This document shows, in pieces, positions 51,298-63,533 of a DNA stretch of 64,000 bases. Within the stretch, counting starts at the first letter, position 1, and each line of letters opens with the position of its first letter. A program made the translations under genes and the position numbers. The notes under the pieces were generated by a model. The model was given only the letters and a program-made list of their open reading frames with translations, did not search any database and was not told the origin of the DNA. The stretch comes from an uncultured Caryophanales bacterium (GTDB taxonomy: Bacteria; Bacillota_I; Bacilli_A; RF39; UBA660), in assembly GCA_947302515.1 (NCBI GenBank), contig CAMYVT010000002.1:26145-90144 (forward strand). The letters are read 5' to 3'.

Positions 51298-53411
51298 TAT
51301 TTATCAACCTTTCTATCAATTTCAAAATCTATTGTTTTTTCTTCTTTACTAGCACGAACTACTTTTACTATAACTCTATCACCAATAGAATACTTATTAT
51401 GATTTTTTTCTCCAGTTAATGTTAAGTGTTCTTCATCAAAATGATAAAAGTCATCCATATCTCTCAAAGGAACTAAACCTTCTATTAAATTATCAAGTTC
51501 TACAAACATACCAAAACTAGTAATAGAAGAAATCATACCCTCATATTTATCACCAATATGTTGCTCCATATATTCAGCCATTTTCATATCTTCTACTTCT
51601 CTTTCACAATCAACAGACGCTCTTTCTCTTTCTGAAGAATGTTCAGCTATATATACAAGTTTTTCTTCCCATTTATGAACTGTAGGCATATCAGCATGTC
51701 CATCAAACAAATATGTATGTAACAAACGATGTACAGTAGTATCTGGATATCTTCTAATTGGAGAAGTAAAATGAGTATAACAATCACTTGCCAAACCAAA
51801 ATGCCCTAAATTATCTGGGCTGTAAATAGCTTTTTTCATACTTCTAAGAAGTAATGTAGATAAAATTTTATACTCAGGTTTATCTTCTAATTGAGAAATA
51901 ATGTTTTGAATAGATTTAGGTCTTAAATCACTGGCATCTCCAGTAACTTTATATCCTAATCCACTAACAAATCCTAAGAAACTTCTAATCTTATCTTCTT
52001 CTGGAGTTTCATGAATACGATAAATAAAAGGTAAATTCATGAAATAAATATGAGTAGCAACACATTCATTAGCAGCAATCATAAAGTCTTCAATTAATTT
52101 CTCTCCAGTTCCTCTATCTCTTAATATTACATCAGTAGGTACGCAATTCTCATCAACTAATATTTTAGCTTCATCAATATTAAAATCAATATATCCTCTT
52201 TTTACTTTTGCTTTTCTAAGTATTACTGCAAGTTCCTCCATAAGTTTTAGATTTTCAACAAAAGGTTCATAGCCTTCAGGAACTTTATTGTTTTCTAAAA
52301 TGCTATTTACATTCTTATAAGTCATTTGAATTCTAGATTTTATGACACTAGGAAATATTTCATAATCTATTTGCTTACCAGCACCATCAAATTCCATAAC
52401 ACAAGAAACAGCAAGTCTATCAACTTCTGGATTAAGAGAACATATACCATTAGATAATTCATGAGGAAGCATAGGAATAACTCTATCAACTAAATAAACG
52501 CTTGTACCTCTCTCCATTGCAGCTTCATCAAGAGCAGTTCCTTCTCTAACATAATAACTAACATCAGCAATATGTACTCCTAATTGATAATGACCATTAT
52601 TAAGAATTTTTATACTAATTGCATCATCTATATCTTTTGTATCATCACCATCAATAGTAAATATTGTTTCTTCTCTTAAATCTCTACGTCCTTTCATTTC
52701 CTCTTCAGAAACTGACATAGGTAATTGCCTAACTTCTTTCTTAACTTCATCAGAAAAATCAACATCAATATTATATTTATAAATAATAGATAATATATCT
52801 ACTCCAGGATCATTAACATGACCTATAATATCAACTACTCTACCTTCATATCTACCTGAATTATTCATTTTCTTTTCAAGTTTAACAACTACTTTATGCC
52901 CTTCTACAGCATTTAAAGCTTTACCTTTAGGTATTTCAATATTAAGTTTAATCTTATTATCATCAAGAGTAATATGACCTACACCTTTATCATCAAAAGA
53001 AATAAGACCAACAAAATTACTCATTTTTCTCTCTAAAATACGTAATACTCTACCCTCTAATCTATCAAGATTCATCTTACTAGTAATTTCTACTAATACT
53101 ACATCATCATGAATAGCACCATTCATATTATCTTGAGAAACATAAACATCTTCTGCTAAGTCAGCAATTTCTACAAAACCAAATCCCTTTTTATTAGCTC
53201 TCATTATTCCTTTTCTTAATTGACTATTCTCTAAAAGCATATATTTATCTTTATTAGTATGATAAATAATTACTTCATATTCCATCTTTTTTAATTCATC
53301 TAATAATTCTTTAGTTTCATCAGCATTCTTTATTCCTAACATATCTTGTAATTCATAAATATCTAAAGCTTTATCAGAGTTTTTTAGAATATTAATTATG
53401 GTATCTCTCAT
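51297..53411 (-). CDS. rnr: Ribonuclease R
   Basis: The 704-residue 3'-5' exonuclease has N-terminal winged-helix and cold-shock domains (NKKGFGFVEIADLAEDVYVS), an RNB domain with intact Asp cluster (EETIFTIDGDDTKDIDDAIS), the TSPIRRYPDTTVHRLL motif and a C-terminal S1 domain (GDKYEGMISSITSFGMFVEL). RNase R degrades structured RNA and takes part in trans-translation. The order secG-rnr-smpB-ssrA is classic for Firmicutes, here with a capA-like gene inserted. Confidence 0.97.
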   Translation of the reverse strand: MRDTIINILKNSDKALDIYELQDMLGIKNADETKELLDELKKMEYEVIIYHTNKDKYMLLENSQLRKGIMRANKKGFGFVEIADLAEDVYVSQDNMNGAIHDDVVLVEITSKMNLDRLEGRVLRILERKMSNFVGLISFDDKGVGHITLDDNKIKLNIEIPKGKALNAVEGHKVVVKLEKKMNNSGRYEGRVVDIIGHVNDPGVDILSIIYKYNIDVDFSDEVKKEVRQLPMSVSEEEMKGRRDLREETIFTIDGDDTKDIDDAISIKILNNGHYQLGVHIADVSYYVREGTALDEAAMERGTSVYLVDRVIPMLPHELSNGICSLNPEVDRLAVSCVMEFDGAGKQIDYEIFPSVIKSRIQMTYKNVNSILENNKVPEGYEPFVENLKLMEELAVILRKAKVKRGYIDFNIDEAKILVDENCVPTDVILRDRGTGEKLIEDFMIAANECVATHIYFMNLPFIYRIHETPEEDKIRSFLGFVSGLGYKVTGDASDLRPKSIQNIISQLEDKPEYKILSTLLLRSMKKAIYSPDNLGHFGLASDCYTHFTSPIRRYPDTTVHRLLHTYLFDGHADMPTVHKWEEKLVYIAEHSSERERASVDCEREVEDMKMAEYMEQHIGDKYEGMISSITSFGMFVELDNLIEGLVPLRDMDDFYHFDEEHLTLTGEKNHNKYSIGDRVIVKVVRASKEEKTIDFEIDRKVDK

Positions 53412-53471
53412 AGTATCACCTTCTATTATATTATAAAGTATTTTTATCTATATAACCAGTCTTTTTTCAAA

Positions 53472-53492
53472 AGAAAAAGGACCGAAGTCCTT
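53472..53492 (-). terminator. Terminator or attenuator after secG
   Basis: AAGGAC, UUCG-type loop and GTCCTT followed by TTTCTTTT on the minus strand; it contains the secG stop codon and lies before rnr. Confidence 0.75.
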
Positions 53493-53706
53493 ACATAAAC
53501 ATTGCAATTAAACTTATTGCAAAGAAAGCAAATCCTAATAACATAGTAATTCTAGTAATAACTAATTCAGAACCTCTTTCCTTACGATTAACAAACAATT
53601 CACTTTGTCCACCAGAAATAATTTGTGGTCCTGCATCAGACTTAGCCCCTTGTAATAAAACAATAATAATTAATAAAATTGATACAATTAATAATGCAGC
53701 TTGCAT
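53491..53706 (-). CDS. secG: Preprotein translocase subunit SecG
   Basis: The 71-residue product starts MQAALLIVSILLIIIVLLQG and has two membrane helices around a loop with GAKSDAGPQIISGGQSELF, the SecG pattern. It assists SecYEG protein export. The ATG at 53706 follows GGAGGGATT; the frame extends 57 bases upstream without support. Its place before rnr matches Firmicute order. Confidence 0.92.
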   Translation of the reverse strand: MQAALLIVSILLIIIVLLQGAKSDAGPQIISGGQSELFVNRKERGSELVITRITMLLGFAFFAISLIAMFM

Positions 53707-53778
53707 ATAATCCCTCCGTAATAACAACAATATAATATCATAAAAACAACCTATTTGCAACAATAATAACTAGTATTA

Positions 53779-54549
53779 TTATTTAAAAAAAGCCCCAGCA
53801 AAGTTTATTCCTTTTTTATCAGGATTACTTCTAGCAGCACTATTTGAATAAAAGTTAGAATTAGTAATAGTATCAATCGGACTATCCATAATTCCTCCAA
53901 CTTTTCTTTCTACTAATTGCTTAAACACTGCTCTCTTTAAATCAATATGATACAAACCATCTTCTCCAATAGTAATAACATCATTCCAAATCATATCATC
54001 TTTAGCCCATGATGGATAGCAATCATAAGTCCAAGATTTACCTGCACATGCAGATACATAAGCAAGAATATCTTCATCATGAGATGCATATGATTCAAGT
54101 AAAGCATCAACAACAAGCATAGGCATTTTTTTATCAACTAGCTCTGCACTACAATGACCAATTGCTAATATTCTTTGTTTGGTATCATATGCCATAACAA
54201 CAGGGGAATCAGCAACAGGATGGCCAATAACAACTCCAGGCAAACTGTCTGTAACAATCAAAATATCCTCAGGAATATCAGACCAACCATCAGGATTAAC
54301 TTCAACATAATCTCTTGTTATCTCAAACCAACTACCCGTCTTATCTCTTTGATCAGCCATAAACATTTTATGTCCATCAAATCCATATGCTTGTCCAACC
54401 TTAATACGTCTCTTTAAAAATTCAGACCAACGCATTTCAGCTGTATAAGTATCTGGGTAAAAATTTTTCCCAGTATTCATATTACCAAAACGTTTTCCTA
54501 TATCTAATATTTGTAAGGCATTGTCAGTTAAAAATAAATTGTTAATCAT
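53779..54549 (-). CDS. Divergent laccase-domain (YfiH/PgeF-like) protein
   Basis: The 256-residue product has the order of YfiH-type proteins: DSPVVMAYDTKQRILAIGHC in the middle and, at the end, HIDLKRAVFKQLVERKVGGI followed by TNSNFYSNSAARSNPDKKG. YfiH enzymes (purine nucleoside phosphorylase/adenosine deaminase activity) carry a zinc site of Cys, His and His. Here the usual AHAGWRG segment is GHCSAEL, and the later CT and YRR motifs are DT and SAARS, so the active site differs. Function is therefore uncertain. It lies between secG and eno with its own ribosome binding site (GAGGTGAT). Confidence 0.6.
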   Translation of the reverse strand: MINNLFLTDNALQILDIGKRFGNMNTGKNFYPDTYTAEMRWSEFLKRRIKVGQAYGFDGHKMFMADQRDKTGSWFEITRDYVEVNPDGWSDIPEDILIVTDSLPGVVIGHPVADSPVVMAYDTKQRILAIGHCSAELVDKKMPMLVVDALLESYASHDEDILAYVSACAGKSWTYDCYPSWAKDDMIWNDVITIGEDGLYHIDLKRAVFKQLVERKVGGIMDSPIDTITNSNFYSNSAARSNPDKKGINFAGAFFK

Positions 54550-54589
54550 ATAATCACCTCAAAGTGGCTATATTATATCAAAACAAAAG

Positions 54590-57175
<2,586 letters not shown>

Positions 57176-57234
57176 ACAATCACCATAATTATTATACTAC
57201 AATATGTAAAATAAAAGCATTTATTATCTCTTTA

Positions 57235-57264
57235 TTGAAAGTAAATAATATAATATGTTATAAT
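57235..57264 (+). promoter_or_regulatory. Promoter of the second Fem ligase gene
   Basis: TTGAAA (57235-57240), an 18-base spacer and TATAAT (57259-57264), the latter preceded by TGT (extended -10). Confidence 0.75.
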
Positions 57265-57290
57265 GAACTAGAATAAGGAAGTGGCTATAG

Positions 57291-58541
57291 ATGAGAATAG
57301 TAAAATTAAATCCAGCACAATTTGATCGTTTTGCCTCAAATCATCGTTATAGAAACTATATGCAAACATCTATGTATGGTTCAGTAATGAATAAATTTGG
57401 ATATCGTAGTCAATATTTAGGTTTTGTAAATGAATACAATAAACTAATAGGCGCAACACTTATAATCTATAAAGAAGTCTGGAGAAAAAACAAAATAGCC
57501 TATGCACCACGAGGAATATTATTTAATTATGATGATATAGATAATATTGATGAATTAGGAGATGTATTAAGAAATTCATTAGGTAAACAAAACTTTATGT
57601 TATTAAGAATAGATCCGTGTGTTCCTTTAACAGTTAGAGATGCTGAAGGAAGTATCATGAATATAAATGAAAATGGAAATGAAATAATAGAAAGTTTAAA
57701 AGATGCTGATTTTGAATATCTAGGAAAAAATTTATATTTTGAATCAGAAAAACCACGTTGGGAAGCCTTAGTAACACTAAATAAAGATATACGCGAATTA
57801 TTCGCAAAACTTGATAAAAGAACAAGAAATAAGATAAGAAAAGCAAAAAACAATGGATTAGTTGTTGAAAAAGATGAAACAAGAAATGTAAATAAATTAT
57901 TCCAATTCGTAGGTAAAAAAGATAAAAAACCTCTTGCTTTCTATCGAGAAATGGTTAAAGAATTTGGAGAAGATATAGATATCTATTATGTAAAAATAAA
58001 AACAGAATCATATGTTATCAATAGTAGAAGAAATTATGAAAAAGAACAGGAATATAATGATAATTTAGCTGAAAGAATACAAGACTTAGATTTAGACCCC
58101 AAAGAAAGAGAAAACTATTTAAATAAAAAAATAGAATCAGATAAATTAGTAGCTGCATATAAAAACAATTTATTAAAAGCAACAGAACTATTAAAACAAA
58201 GACCAGACGGAATAACTGTTGCTGGAGCAATGGTAATAAAATATGATAATGCTGCTTATATTTATACTGAAGGAGTAGATCCAGGTTATAGTACAGTAAA
58301 TCCAAGTTACTTATTAAAATGGCAATTAATTGAAGATTATAATGATTTAGGATTAAAATATGTAAATTTAAATGCCATAGTAGGAGATTTTGAAAATACT
58401 AATCCTAAGAAAAATCCATATGCTGGATTAAATGAATCTAAATTAGGATTCAATTCTATAGTAACAGAATATATTGGAGAATTTGATATAGTATTAAATA
58501 GTTTTTCATATAACTTATATAAAAAAGTAAATAAAGAATAG
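57291..58541 (+). CDS. FemX/FemA-type peptidoglycan bridge aminoacyltransferase (second copy)
   Basis: The 416-residue product has the same two-half GNAT layout as 8941-10269: MQTSMYGSVMNKFGYRSQYL and KIAYAPRGILFNYDDIDN in the first half, TVAGAMVIKYDNAAYIYTEG and KYVNLNAIVGDFENTNP in the second. A charged coiled arm (about residues 245-305) joins them. Two different Fem enzymes suggest a bridge of at least two residues or two alternative steps. It is a single-gene unit between a strong promoter and a terminator. Confidence 0.9.
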   Translation: MRIVKLNPAQFDRFASNHRYRNYMQTSMYGSVMNKFGYRSQYLGFVNEYNKLIGATLIIYKEVWRKNKIAYAPRGILFNYDDIDNIDELGDVLRNSLGKQNFMLLRIDPCVPLTVRDAEGSIMNINENGNEIIESLKDADFEYLGKNLYFESEKPRWEALVTLNKDIRELFAKLDKRTRNKIRKAKNNGLVVEKDETRNVNKLFQFVGKKDKKPLAFYREMVKEFGEDIDIYYVKIKTESYVINSRRNYEKEQEYNDNLAERIQDLDLDPKERENYLNKKIESDKLVAAYKNNLLKATELLKQRPDGITVAGAMVIKYDNAAYIYTEGVDPGYSTVNPSYLLKWQLIEDYNDLGLKYVNLNAIVGDFENTNPKKNPYAGLNESKLGFNSIVTEYIGEFDIVLNSFSYNLYKKVNKE

Positions 58542-58562
58542 CCAAACGGCTATTCTTTTTCT
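58536..58562. terminator. Bidirectional terminator
   Basis: GAATAGCC, loop AAAC and GGCTATTC followed by TTTTTCTTT; the stop codon of the Fem gene lies in the stem, and it also ends the convergent NlpC-like unit. Confidence 0.8.
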
Positions 58563-59608
58563 TTATTATCATTTTTTTCTTCATCTGGATCAACATCATC
58601 ATCATAATTAATATGAATAACACTAGTAAAATATTGATCTTTAACTCTAGACTCTAAAGAAGAGTCATCTTCAACTAAACCAGTTTCTGTATTAATTGAA
58701 GTAAGATTCAATCCAGAACCACTTCCACTACAGTGTGAAACAGTAATTGTATTTCCATTAGTACTAACAACAACACCAACATGCCCATCCATTTCTACTA
58801 AATCACCAGGTCTTGTACGAGAAGCAACCCCATCGGCTGTAATAGACTCATAAGTTCCCATTCCTACATAATCACCAACAAGAGATGTACAATCACATCT
58901 ATCAGTACTAACACCACTATTATAAAATAACCAATCAACATATCCAGCACAATCCATACTATATGGAATATATGTACCAGAGGTACTATGTCCCGGAGCA
59001 GTAACTAATTTATCAGTACCCCATGTAGGATCAACACCTTCATAGTTATAATAATGGCCTCCACCCCAGAAATAAGGCAAATGAGGAAACATGCATGACA
59101 TAAATATAGCAGAATTAACAACTTTATCTCTTTGAGAATTACTATCATTTAAGATGCTACTTAATATCTTATTATAGTATTCAGCATCATAATTAGCAGT
59201 AATCTGACTATGAGAAATCTTATCAGATAAATGAAGATCATCTCTATAAAAACGTAAATAAATATAATCCCATTGATTATTTAATGAAGCAGAAGTAATA
59301 TTATATTCCTTATCAAATAAAGTGAGCATATCAGAATCACTAATTGAATATAAATAAATAGATTCCATTGCATCATCTACTTTTGAAGATAAATCACTAA
59401 TTTTATTAGATGTATTTTCAATAGACTTTTCAATACTAATAGTATTAATAGAAGAAAAGCAATTATCATGACTATCTCCTATTTCTATTATTTTATCTCT
59501 ATTACTATGTAATGAATCATATAATTCAGGATCATGAATTTTACTCATAATATTTAGATTAATCACTGAACCAGATAATTTATGAAAATCAGCAAATATT
59601 TTACTCAT
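58550..59608 (-). CDS. Leaderless NlpC/P60-type hydrolase with helical N-terminus
   Basis: Of 352 residues, about 170 N-terminal ones are helical with no signal peptide and no WXG turn (e.g. SIENTSNKISDLSSKVDDAM). The C-terminal half is a cysteine peptidase: PYFWGGGHYYNYEG, YSMDCAGYVDWLFYNSG (Cys near 220), GDLVEMDGHVGVVV (His near 276) and VSHCSGSGSG (His near 291). It ends with an acidic/Lys tail. Like the enzymes at 11291-13675 it lacks an export signal and is paired with a small helical gene upstream, overlapping by 1 base. Type VII export is inferred. Confidence 0.75.
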   Translation of the reverse strand: MSKIFADFHKLSGSVINLNIMSKIHDPELYDSLHSNRDKIIEIGDSHDNCFSSINTISIEKSIENTSNKISDLSSKVDDAMESIYLYSISDSDMLTLFDKEYNITSASLNNQWDYIYLRFYRDDLHLSDKISHSQITANYDAEYYNKILSSILNDSNSQRDKVVNSAIFMSCMFPHLPYFWGGGHYYNYEGVDPTWGTDKLVTAPGHSTSGTYIPYSMDCAGYVDWLFYNSGVSTDRCDCTSLVGDYVGMGTYESITADGVASRTRPGDLVEMDGHVGVVVSTNGNTITVSHCSGSGSGLNLTSINTETGLVEDDSSLESRVKDQYFTSVIHINYDDDVDPDEEKNDNKEKE

Positions 59609-60108
59609 TAAATCATCATCCCTTCAACAGTAGCTTTTTTTTGTTCATAGAAAGAAATCTTAGTTTCAAGATCTGTTTTAATATTAAAATAATTCTGTAT
59701 TTGTTGTGGAGTGGCATCTATTCCTAGTGAATTATATTGCATAATATTTTGAAGATATTCATTACGAAGATCTGCTATTTTCTCAGAAATCTTACTACTA
59801 AGTTCAACCAATTCTTTTTTTCTTTGATTATTACATATTATAATTACATTTTCTTTAAAAGCAAAAAAATCAGCATCACAAGTTATATTACCAATAACTT
59901 CATTAGTAGCTTCTTCTAATAAAGGTTCATCATTAATGTTTAATCCTGAAATAGATAAACCTCCTGATTCAACCTCTATAGTAAGATTCTTAGTTATAGA
60001 TTCTTTATAATTACTAAGATCTGTTTCCATTGAATTCAAAAAAGGATTGATATCATCAACAGAAATAATTTCATTAACATCTGTATCACAAGTTATATTA
60101 AGTGCCAT
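59608..60108 (-). CDS. Unrecognised helical protein paired with the NlpC-like hydrolase
   Basis: The 166-residue protein starts MALNITCDTDVNEIISVDDI, has no signal peptide, and is mostly helical with a charged C-terminal helix (SSKISEKIADLRNEYLQNIM). No WXG turn is seen. Its TAA overlaps the ATG of the hydrolase gene as TAATG, so translation is coupled. I infer a chaperone or secretion partner of that enzyme. The ATG at 60108 is chosen; the frame extends 48 bases further into the promoter. Confidence 0.55.
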   Translation of the reverse strand: MALNITCDTDVNEIISVDDINPFLNSMETDLSNYKESITKNLTIEVESGGLSISGLNINDEPLLEEATNEVIGNITCDADFFAFKENVIIICNNQRKKELVELSSKISEKIADLRNEYLQNIMQYNSLGIDATPQQIQNYFNIKTDLETKISFYEQKKATVEGMMI

Positions 60109-60131
60109 TACATTCACATCCCTACTATTAA

Positions 60132-60160
60132 AGTATAGCAAAAAAAAGGAAATCATTCAA
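60132..60160 (-). promoter_or_regulatory. Promoter embedded in the tuf terminator
   Basis: On the minus strand TTGAAT (60160-60155) lies in the loop and arm of the tuf terminator; 17 bases later comes TGCTATACT (-10 at 60137-60132). Confidence 0.6.
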
Positions 60161-60178
60161 TTGATTTCCTTTTAACAA
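60140..60178 (-). terminator. Terminator of tuf
   Basis: AAAGGAAATCA, loop ATTGA and TGATTTCCTTT followed by an 8-T run on the minus strand. Confidence 0.85.
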
Positions 60179-60182
60179 ATCA

Positions 60183-61367
60183 TTATTCAACGATTTCAGT
60201 AACTGAACCAGCACCTACAGTTCTTCCACCCTCACGGATAGAGAATTGAGTTCCTTGTTCAAGAGCGATTGAATGGATTAATTCAACATCCATATCAATG
60301 TTATCTCCAGGCATAACCATTTCAGTTCCTTCTGGTAAAGTAATAACACCAGTTACATCAGTAGTTCTGAAATAGAATTGTGGACGATAGTTGTTGAAGA
60401 ATGGAGTATGACGTCCACCTTCTTCTTTACTTAAGATATAAACTGTAGCTTTGAATTTGTGATGTGGAGTAACAGTTCCAGGTTTAGCTAAAACTTGTCC
60501 TCTTTCAACTTCTTCACGAGCAATACCACGAAGTAAAACTCCGGCATTATCTCCTGCTTCAGCATAATCTAATTGTTTACGGAACATTTCAATTCCAGTA
60601 ACAACTGTTTTTTGAGTTGGTTTAATACCAACAATTTCAACTTCATCGTTAAGTTTTAATTGTCCACGCTCAACACGTCCTGTAACAACTGTTCCACGAC
60701 CAGTGATTGTGAATACATCTTCGATACTCATTAAGAATGGTTTATCAGTATCTCTCTCTGGAGTTGGGATCCAAGTATCAACAGCTTCCATTAATTCATC
60801 AATCTTTGGAGTCCATGCAGGATCACCTTCAAGTGCTTTAAGAGCAGATCCACGAATAATTGGAGTGTCATCTCCTTCAAATCCATATTCATTTAATAAG
60901 TCACGAATTTCCATTTCTACTAAGTCTAGTAATTCTGGATCATCAACCATATCACACTTATTCATGAAAACAACCATTTTTGGAACTCCAACTTGACGAG
61001 CAAGTAAGATGTGTTCACGAGTTTGTGCCATAGGTCCATCTGTAGCAGCAATAACTAAGATTGCTCCATCCATTTGAGCAGCTCCAGTAATCATGTTTTT
61101 AACATAGTCAGCATGTCCTGGGCAGTCAACGTGAGCGTAGTGTCTAGCATCAGTACTGTATTCAACGTGAGCAGTATTGATAGTGATACCACGTTCTCTT
61201 TCTTCTGGTGCTTTATCAATGTTAGCAAATTCAACAGCTTGGTTTCCGTTTTTACCAGCTAAACATTTAGTAATAGCAGCAGTTAAAGTAGTTTTACCAT
61301 GATCTACGTGTCCAATTGTACCAACGTTAACATGTGGTTTTGAACGATCAAATTTTTCTTTTGCCAT
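60183..61367 (-). CDS. tuf: Elongation factor Tu
   Basis: The 394-residue GTPase brings aminoacyl-tRNA to the ribosome. G motifs are [34 protein letters not shown] and GSALKAL; domains 2 and 3 follow ([34 protein letters not shown]). It is full length. Besides read-through from fusA it has its own promoter. Codon use looks cleaner (more GT-ending codons) than in neighbours, as expected for a highly expressed gene. Confidence 0.99.
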   Translation of the reverse strand: MAKEKFDRSKPHVNVGTIGHVDHGKTTLTAAITKCLAGKNGNQAVEFANIDKAPEERERGITINTAHVEYSTDARHYAHVDCPGHADYVKNMITGAAQMDGAILVIAATDGPMAQTREHILLARQVGVPKMVVFMNKCDMVDDPELLDLVEMEIRDLLNEYGFEGDDTPIIRGSALKALEGDPAWTPKIDELMEAVDTWIPTPERDTDKPFLMSIEDVFTITGRGTVVTGRVERGQLKLNDEVEIVGIKPTQKTVVTGIEMFRKQLDYAEAGDNAGVLLRGIAREEVERGQVLAKPGTVTPHHKFKATVYILSKEEGGRHTPFFNNYRPQFYFRTTDVTGVITLPEGTEMVMPGDNIDMDVELIHSIALEQGTQFSIREGGRTVGAGSVTEIVE

Positions 61368-61401
61368 AAAATAATTTCCTCCTTATTTATTTACAACATA
61401 T

Positions 61402-61430
61402 ATTTTATCTAATAATTGAACATTTTTCAA
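61402..61430 (-). promoter_or_regulatory. Internal promoter of tuf
   Basis: On the minus strand TTGAAA (61430-61425), a 17-base spacer and TAAAAT (61407-61402), between fusA and tuf. Confidence 0.7.
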
Positions 61431-61448
61431 CTATTTTGATACTATTTC

Positions 61449-63518
61449 TTAATTTCCACTCTTTTTAATAATTTCTTCAGCAATGTTCTTTGGAACTTCT
61501 TCATAATGATCGAAGAACATAACGAATGTAGCTCTACCTTGTGTATTAGAACGAAGATTAGTAGCATATCCAAACATTTCTGAAAGTGGAACCATTGCAC
61601 TAAGTTTTACTGCGTTTCCTTGACTTTCTTGTCCTAATGGTTTACCACGACGAGAAGTAAGATCACCCATTACGTTACCAAAATATTCATCTGGTGTAGT
61701 AACATCAACTTTCATAATAGGTTCAAGTAAAACTGGGTTACATTTGTTTTTAGCTTCTTTTAAAGCGAAGCTTGCGGCAATCTTGAATGCCATTTCGTTA
61801 GAGTCTACATCATGATAGCTACCATCAAATAATGTACACTTAACATCTATCATAGGATATCCTGCAAGTACACCTGTTTGTAATGCTTCTTGTAATCCTT
61901 TATCAACAACTGGAATATATTCACGAGGAACAACACCACCAACGATTTGATCAATGAATTCATATCCTTTATCAGGATTTGGTTCAAACTTAACCCAAAC
62001 ATGTCCATATTGTCCACGACCACCAGATTGTTTAATATACTTACCTTCACAATCAGCAGTAGCTTTAATTGTTTCACGATAAGCAACTTGTGGAGCACCA
62101 ACATTTGCTTCAACTCCAAATTCTCTCTTCATACGATCAACTAATACATCAAGATGTAATTCACCCATACCAGCGATAACTGTTTGACCAGTTTCATGAT
62201 CAGTATGAACTTTAAATGTTGGATCTTCTTCAGCAAGTTTTTGTAATGCTAAAGCCATCTTATCTTGATCAGCTTTACTCTTAGGTTCAACAGCTAATTG
62301 AATAACTGGCTCAGGAATATGTAAGCTTTCAAGAATAATAGGTTTCTTTTCATCACATAAAGTATCTCCAGTTGTAGTATTCTTAAGTCCTACAGCAGCA
62401 GCAATATCTCCTGTATATACATCACTAATTTCTTTACGAGTATTAGCATGCATTTGAAGAATACGACCAATTCTTTCCTTTTCATCCTTTGTAGAGTTTA
62501 ATACATAAGAACCACTAGCTAAGTGTCCAGAATAAACTCTAAAGAATGTTAGACGTCCAACAAATGGATCTGTCATAACTTTAAATGCTAATGCAGCAAA
62601 TGGTTCACTATCACTTGGATGACGAACTGCTTCATTTCCATTTAAATCTGTACCTTTAATTGATTCAACATCAATTGGACTAGGTAAATAATCAATAACT
62701 GCATCAAGTAATGGTTTAATACCCATATTTCCTAAAGCAGTACCACACATAACTGGGAAGAATTCAGCAGCTAAACATCCATTACGGATAGCTTTTTTAA
62801 TCATTTCAACTGTTACTTCTCCACCATCAAGATAAGCCATCATCATATCATCATCATATTCAGCAACAGCATCAATTAATTCTGCTCTCTTTTCTTCTAC
62901 TAAATCTTTTAAATCTGCAGGAATTTCTATTTCCTTAGCCTCTTCAGCTTGACCACCATCATATTGGTAAGCTTTCATTGTAACTAAATCTATAGTTCCA
63001 TTAAAACTATCTTCAGCACCGATTGGCCATTCAATTGGTTTAGCATTAACTCCTAAACGATCCTTAATAGTTTTTAAAGTATATTCAAAGTTAGCTCCCA
63101 TTTTATCCATCTTATTTGCAAAAATAATTCTAGGAACTTTAAATTCAGAAGCTTGTCTCCAAACTGTTTCAGTTTGAGGTTCAACTCCAGCTTGTGCATC
63201 TAATAATGCAACAGCACCATCTAAAACACGAAGTGATCTAGAAACTTCAATAGTAAAGTCTACGTGCCCTGGAGTATCAATAATATTAAAACGATAATCT
63301 TTCCAATGAGCTGTTGTAGCAGCAGAAGTGATAGTAATACCACGTTCTTGTTCTTGTTCCATCCAGTCCATTTGAGATTCACCATCATGAGTTTCACCTA
63401 TTTTATGAATTTTACCTGTATGAAATAAAATTCTTTCAGTACAAGTTGTTTTACCGGCATCAATGTGTGCCATGATACCAAAGTTTCTTGTTTTCTCTAA
63501 AGACGTATCTCTTGCCAT
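61449..63518 (-). CDS. fusA: Elongation factor G
   Basis: The 689-residue translocase GTPase has G motifs [32 protein letters not shown] and [12 protein letters not shown], then domains II to V ([32 protein letters not shown]). It has normal length and drives tRNA-mRNA movement and ribosome recycling. It sits 15 bases after rpsG in the str operon. Confidence 0.99.
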   Translation of the reverse strand: MARDTSLEKTRNFGIMAHIDAGKTTCTERILFHTGKIHKIGETHDGESQMDWMEQEQERGITITSAATTAHWKDYRFNIIDTPGHVDFTIEVSRSLRVLDGAVALLDAQAGVEPQTETVWRQASEFKVPRIIFANKMDKMGANFEYTLKTIKDRLGVNAKPIEWPIGAEDSFNGTIDLVTMKAYQYDGGQAEEAKEIEIPADLKDLVEEKRAELIDAVAEYDDDMMMAYLDGGEVTVEMIKKAIRNGCLAAEFFPVMCGTALGNMGIKPLLDAVIDYLPSPIDVESIKGTDLNGNEAVRHPSDSEPFAALAFKVMTDPFVGRLTFFRVYSGHLASGSYVLNSTKDEKERIGRILQMHANTRKEISDVYTGDIAAAVGLKNTTTGDTLCDEKKPIILESLHIPEPVIQLAVEPKSKADQDKMALALQKLAEEDPTFKVHTDHETGQTVIAGMGELHLDVLVDRMKREFGVEANVGAPQVAYRETIKATADCEGKYIKQSGGRGQYGHVWVKFEPNPDKGYEFIDQIVGGVVPREYIPVVDKGLQEALQTGVLAGYPMIDVKCTLFDGSYHDVDSNEMAFKIAASFALKEAKNKCNPVLLEPIMKVDVTTPDEYFGNVMGDLTSRRGKPLGQESQGNAVKLSAMVPLSEMFGYATNLRSNTQGRATFVMFFDHYEEVPKNIAEEIIKKSGN

Positions 63519-63533
63519 ACTAGTATCTCCTTT

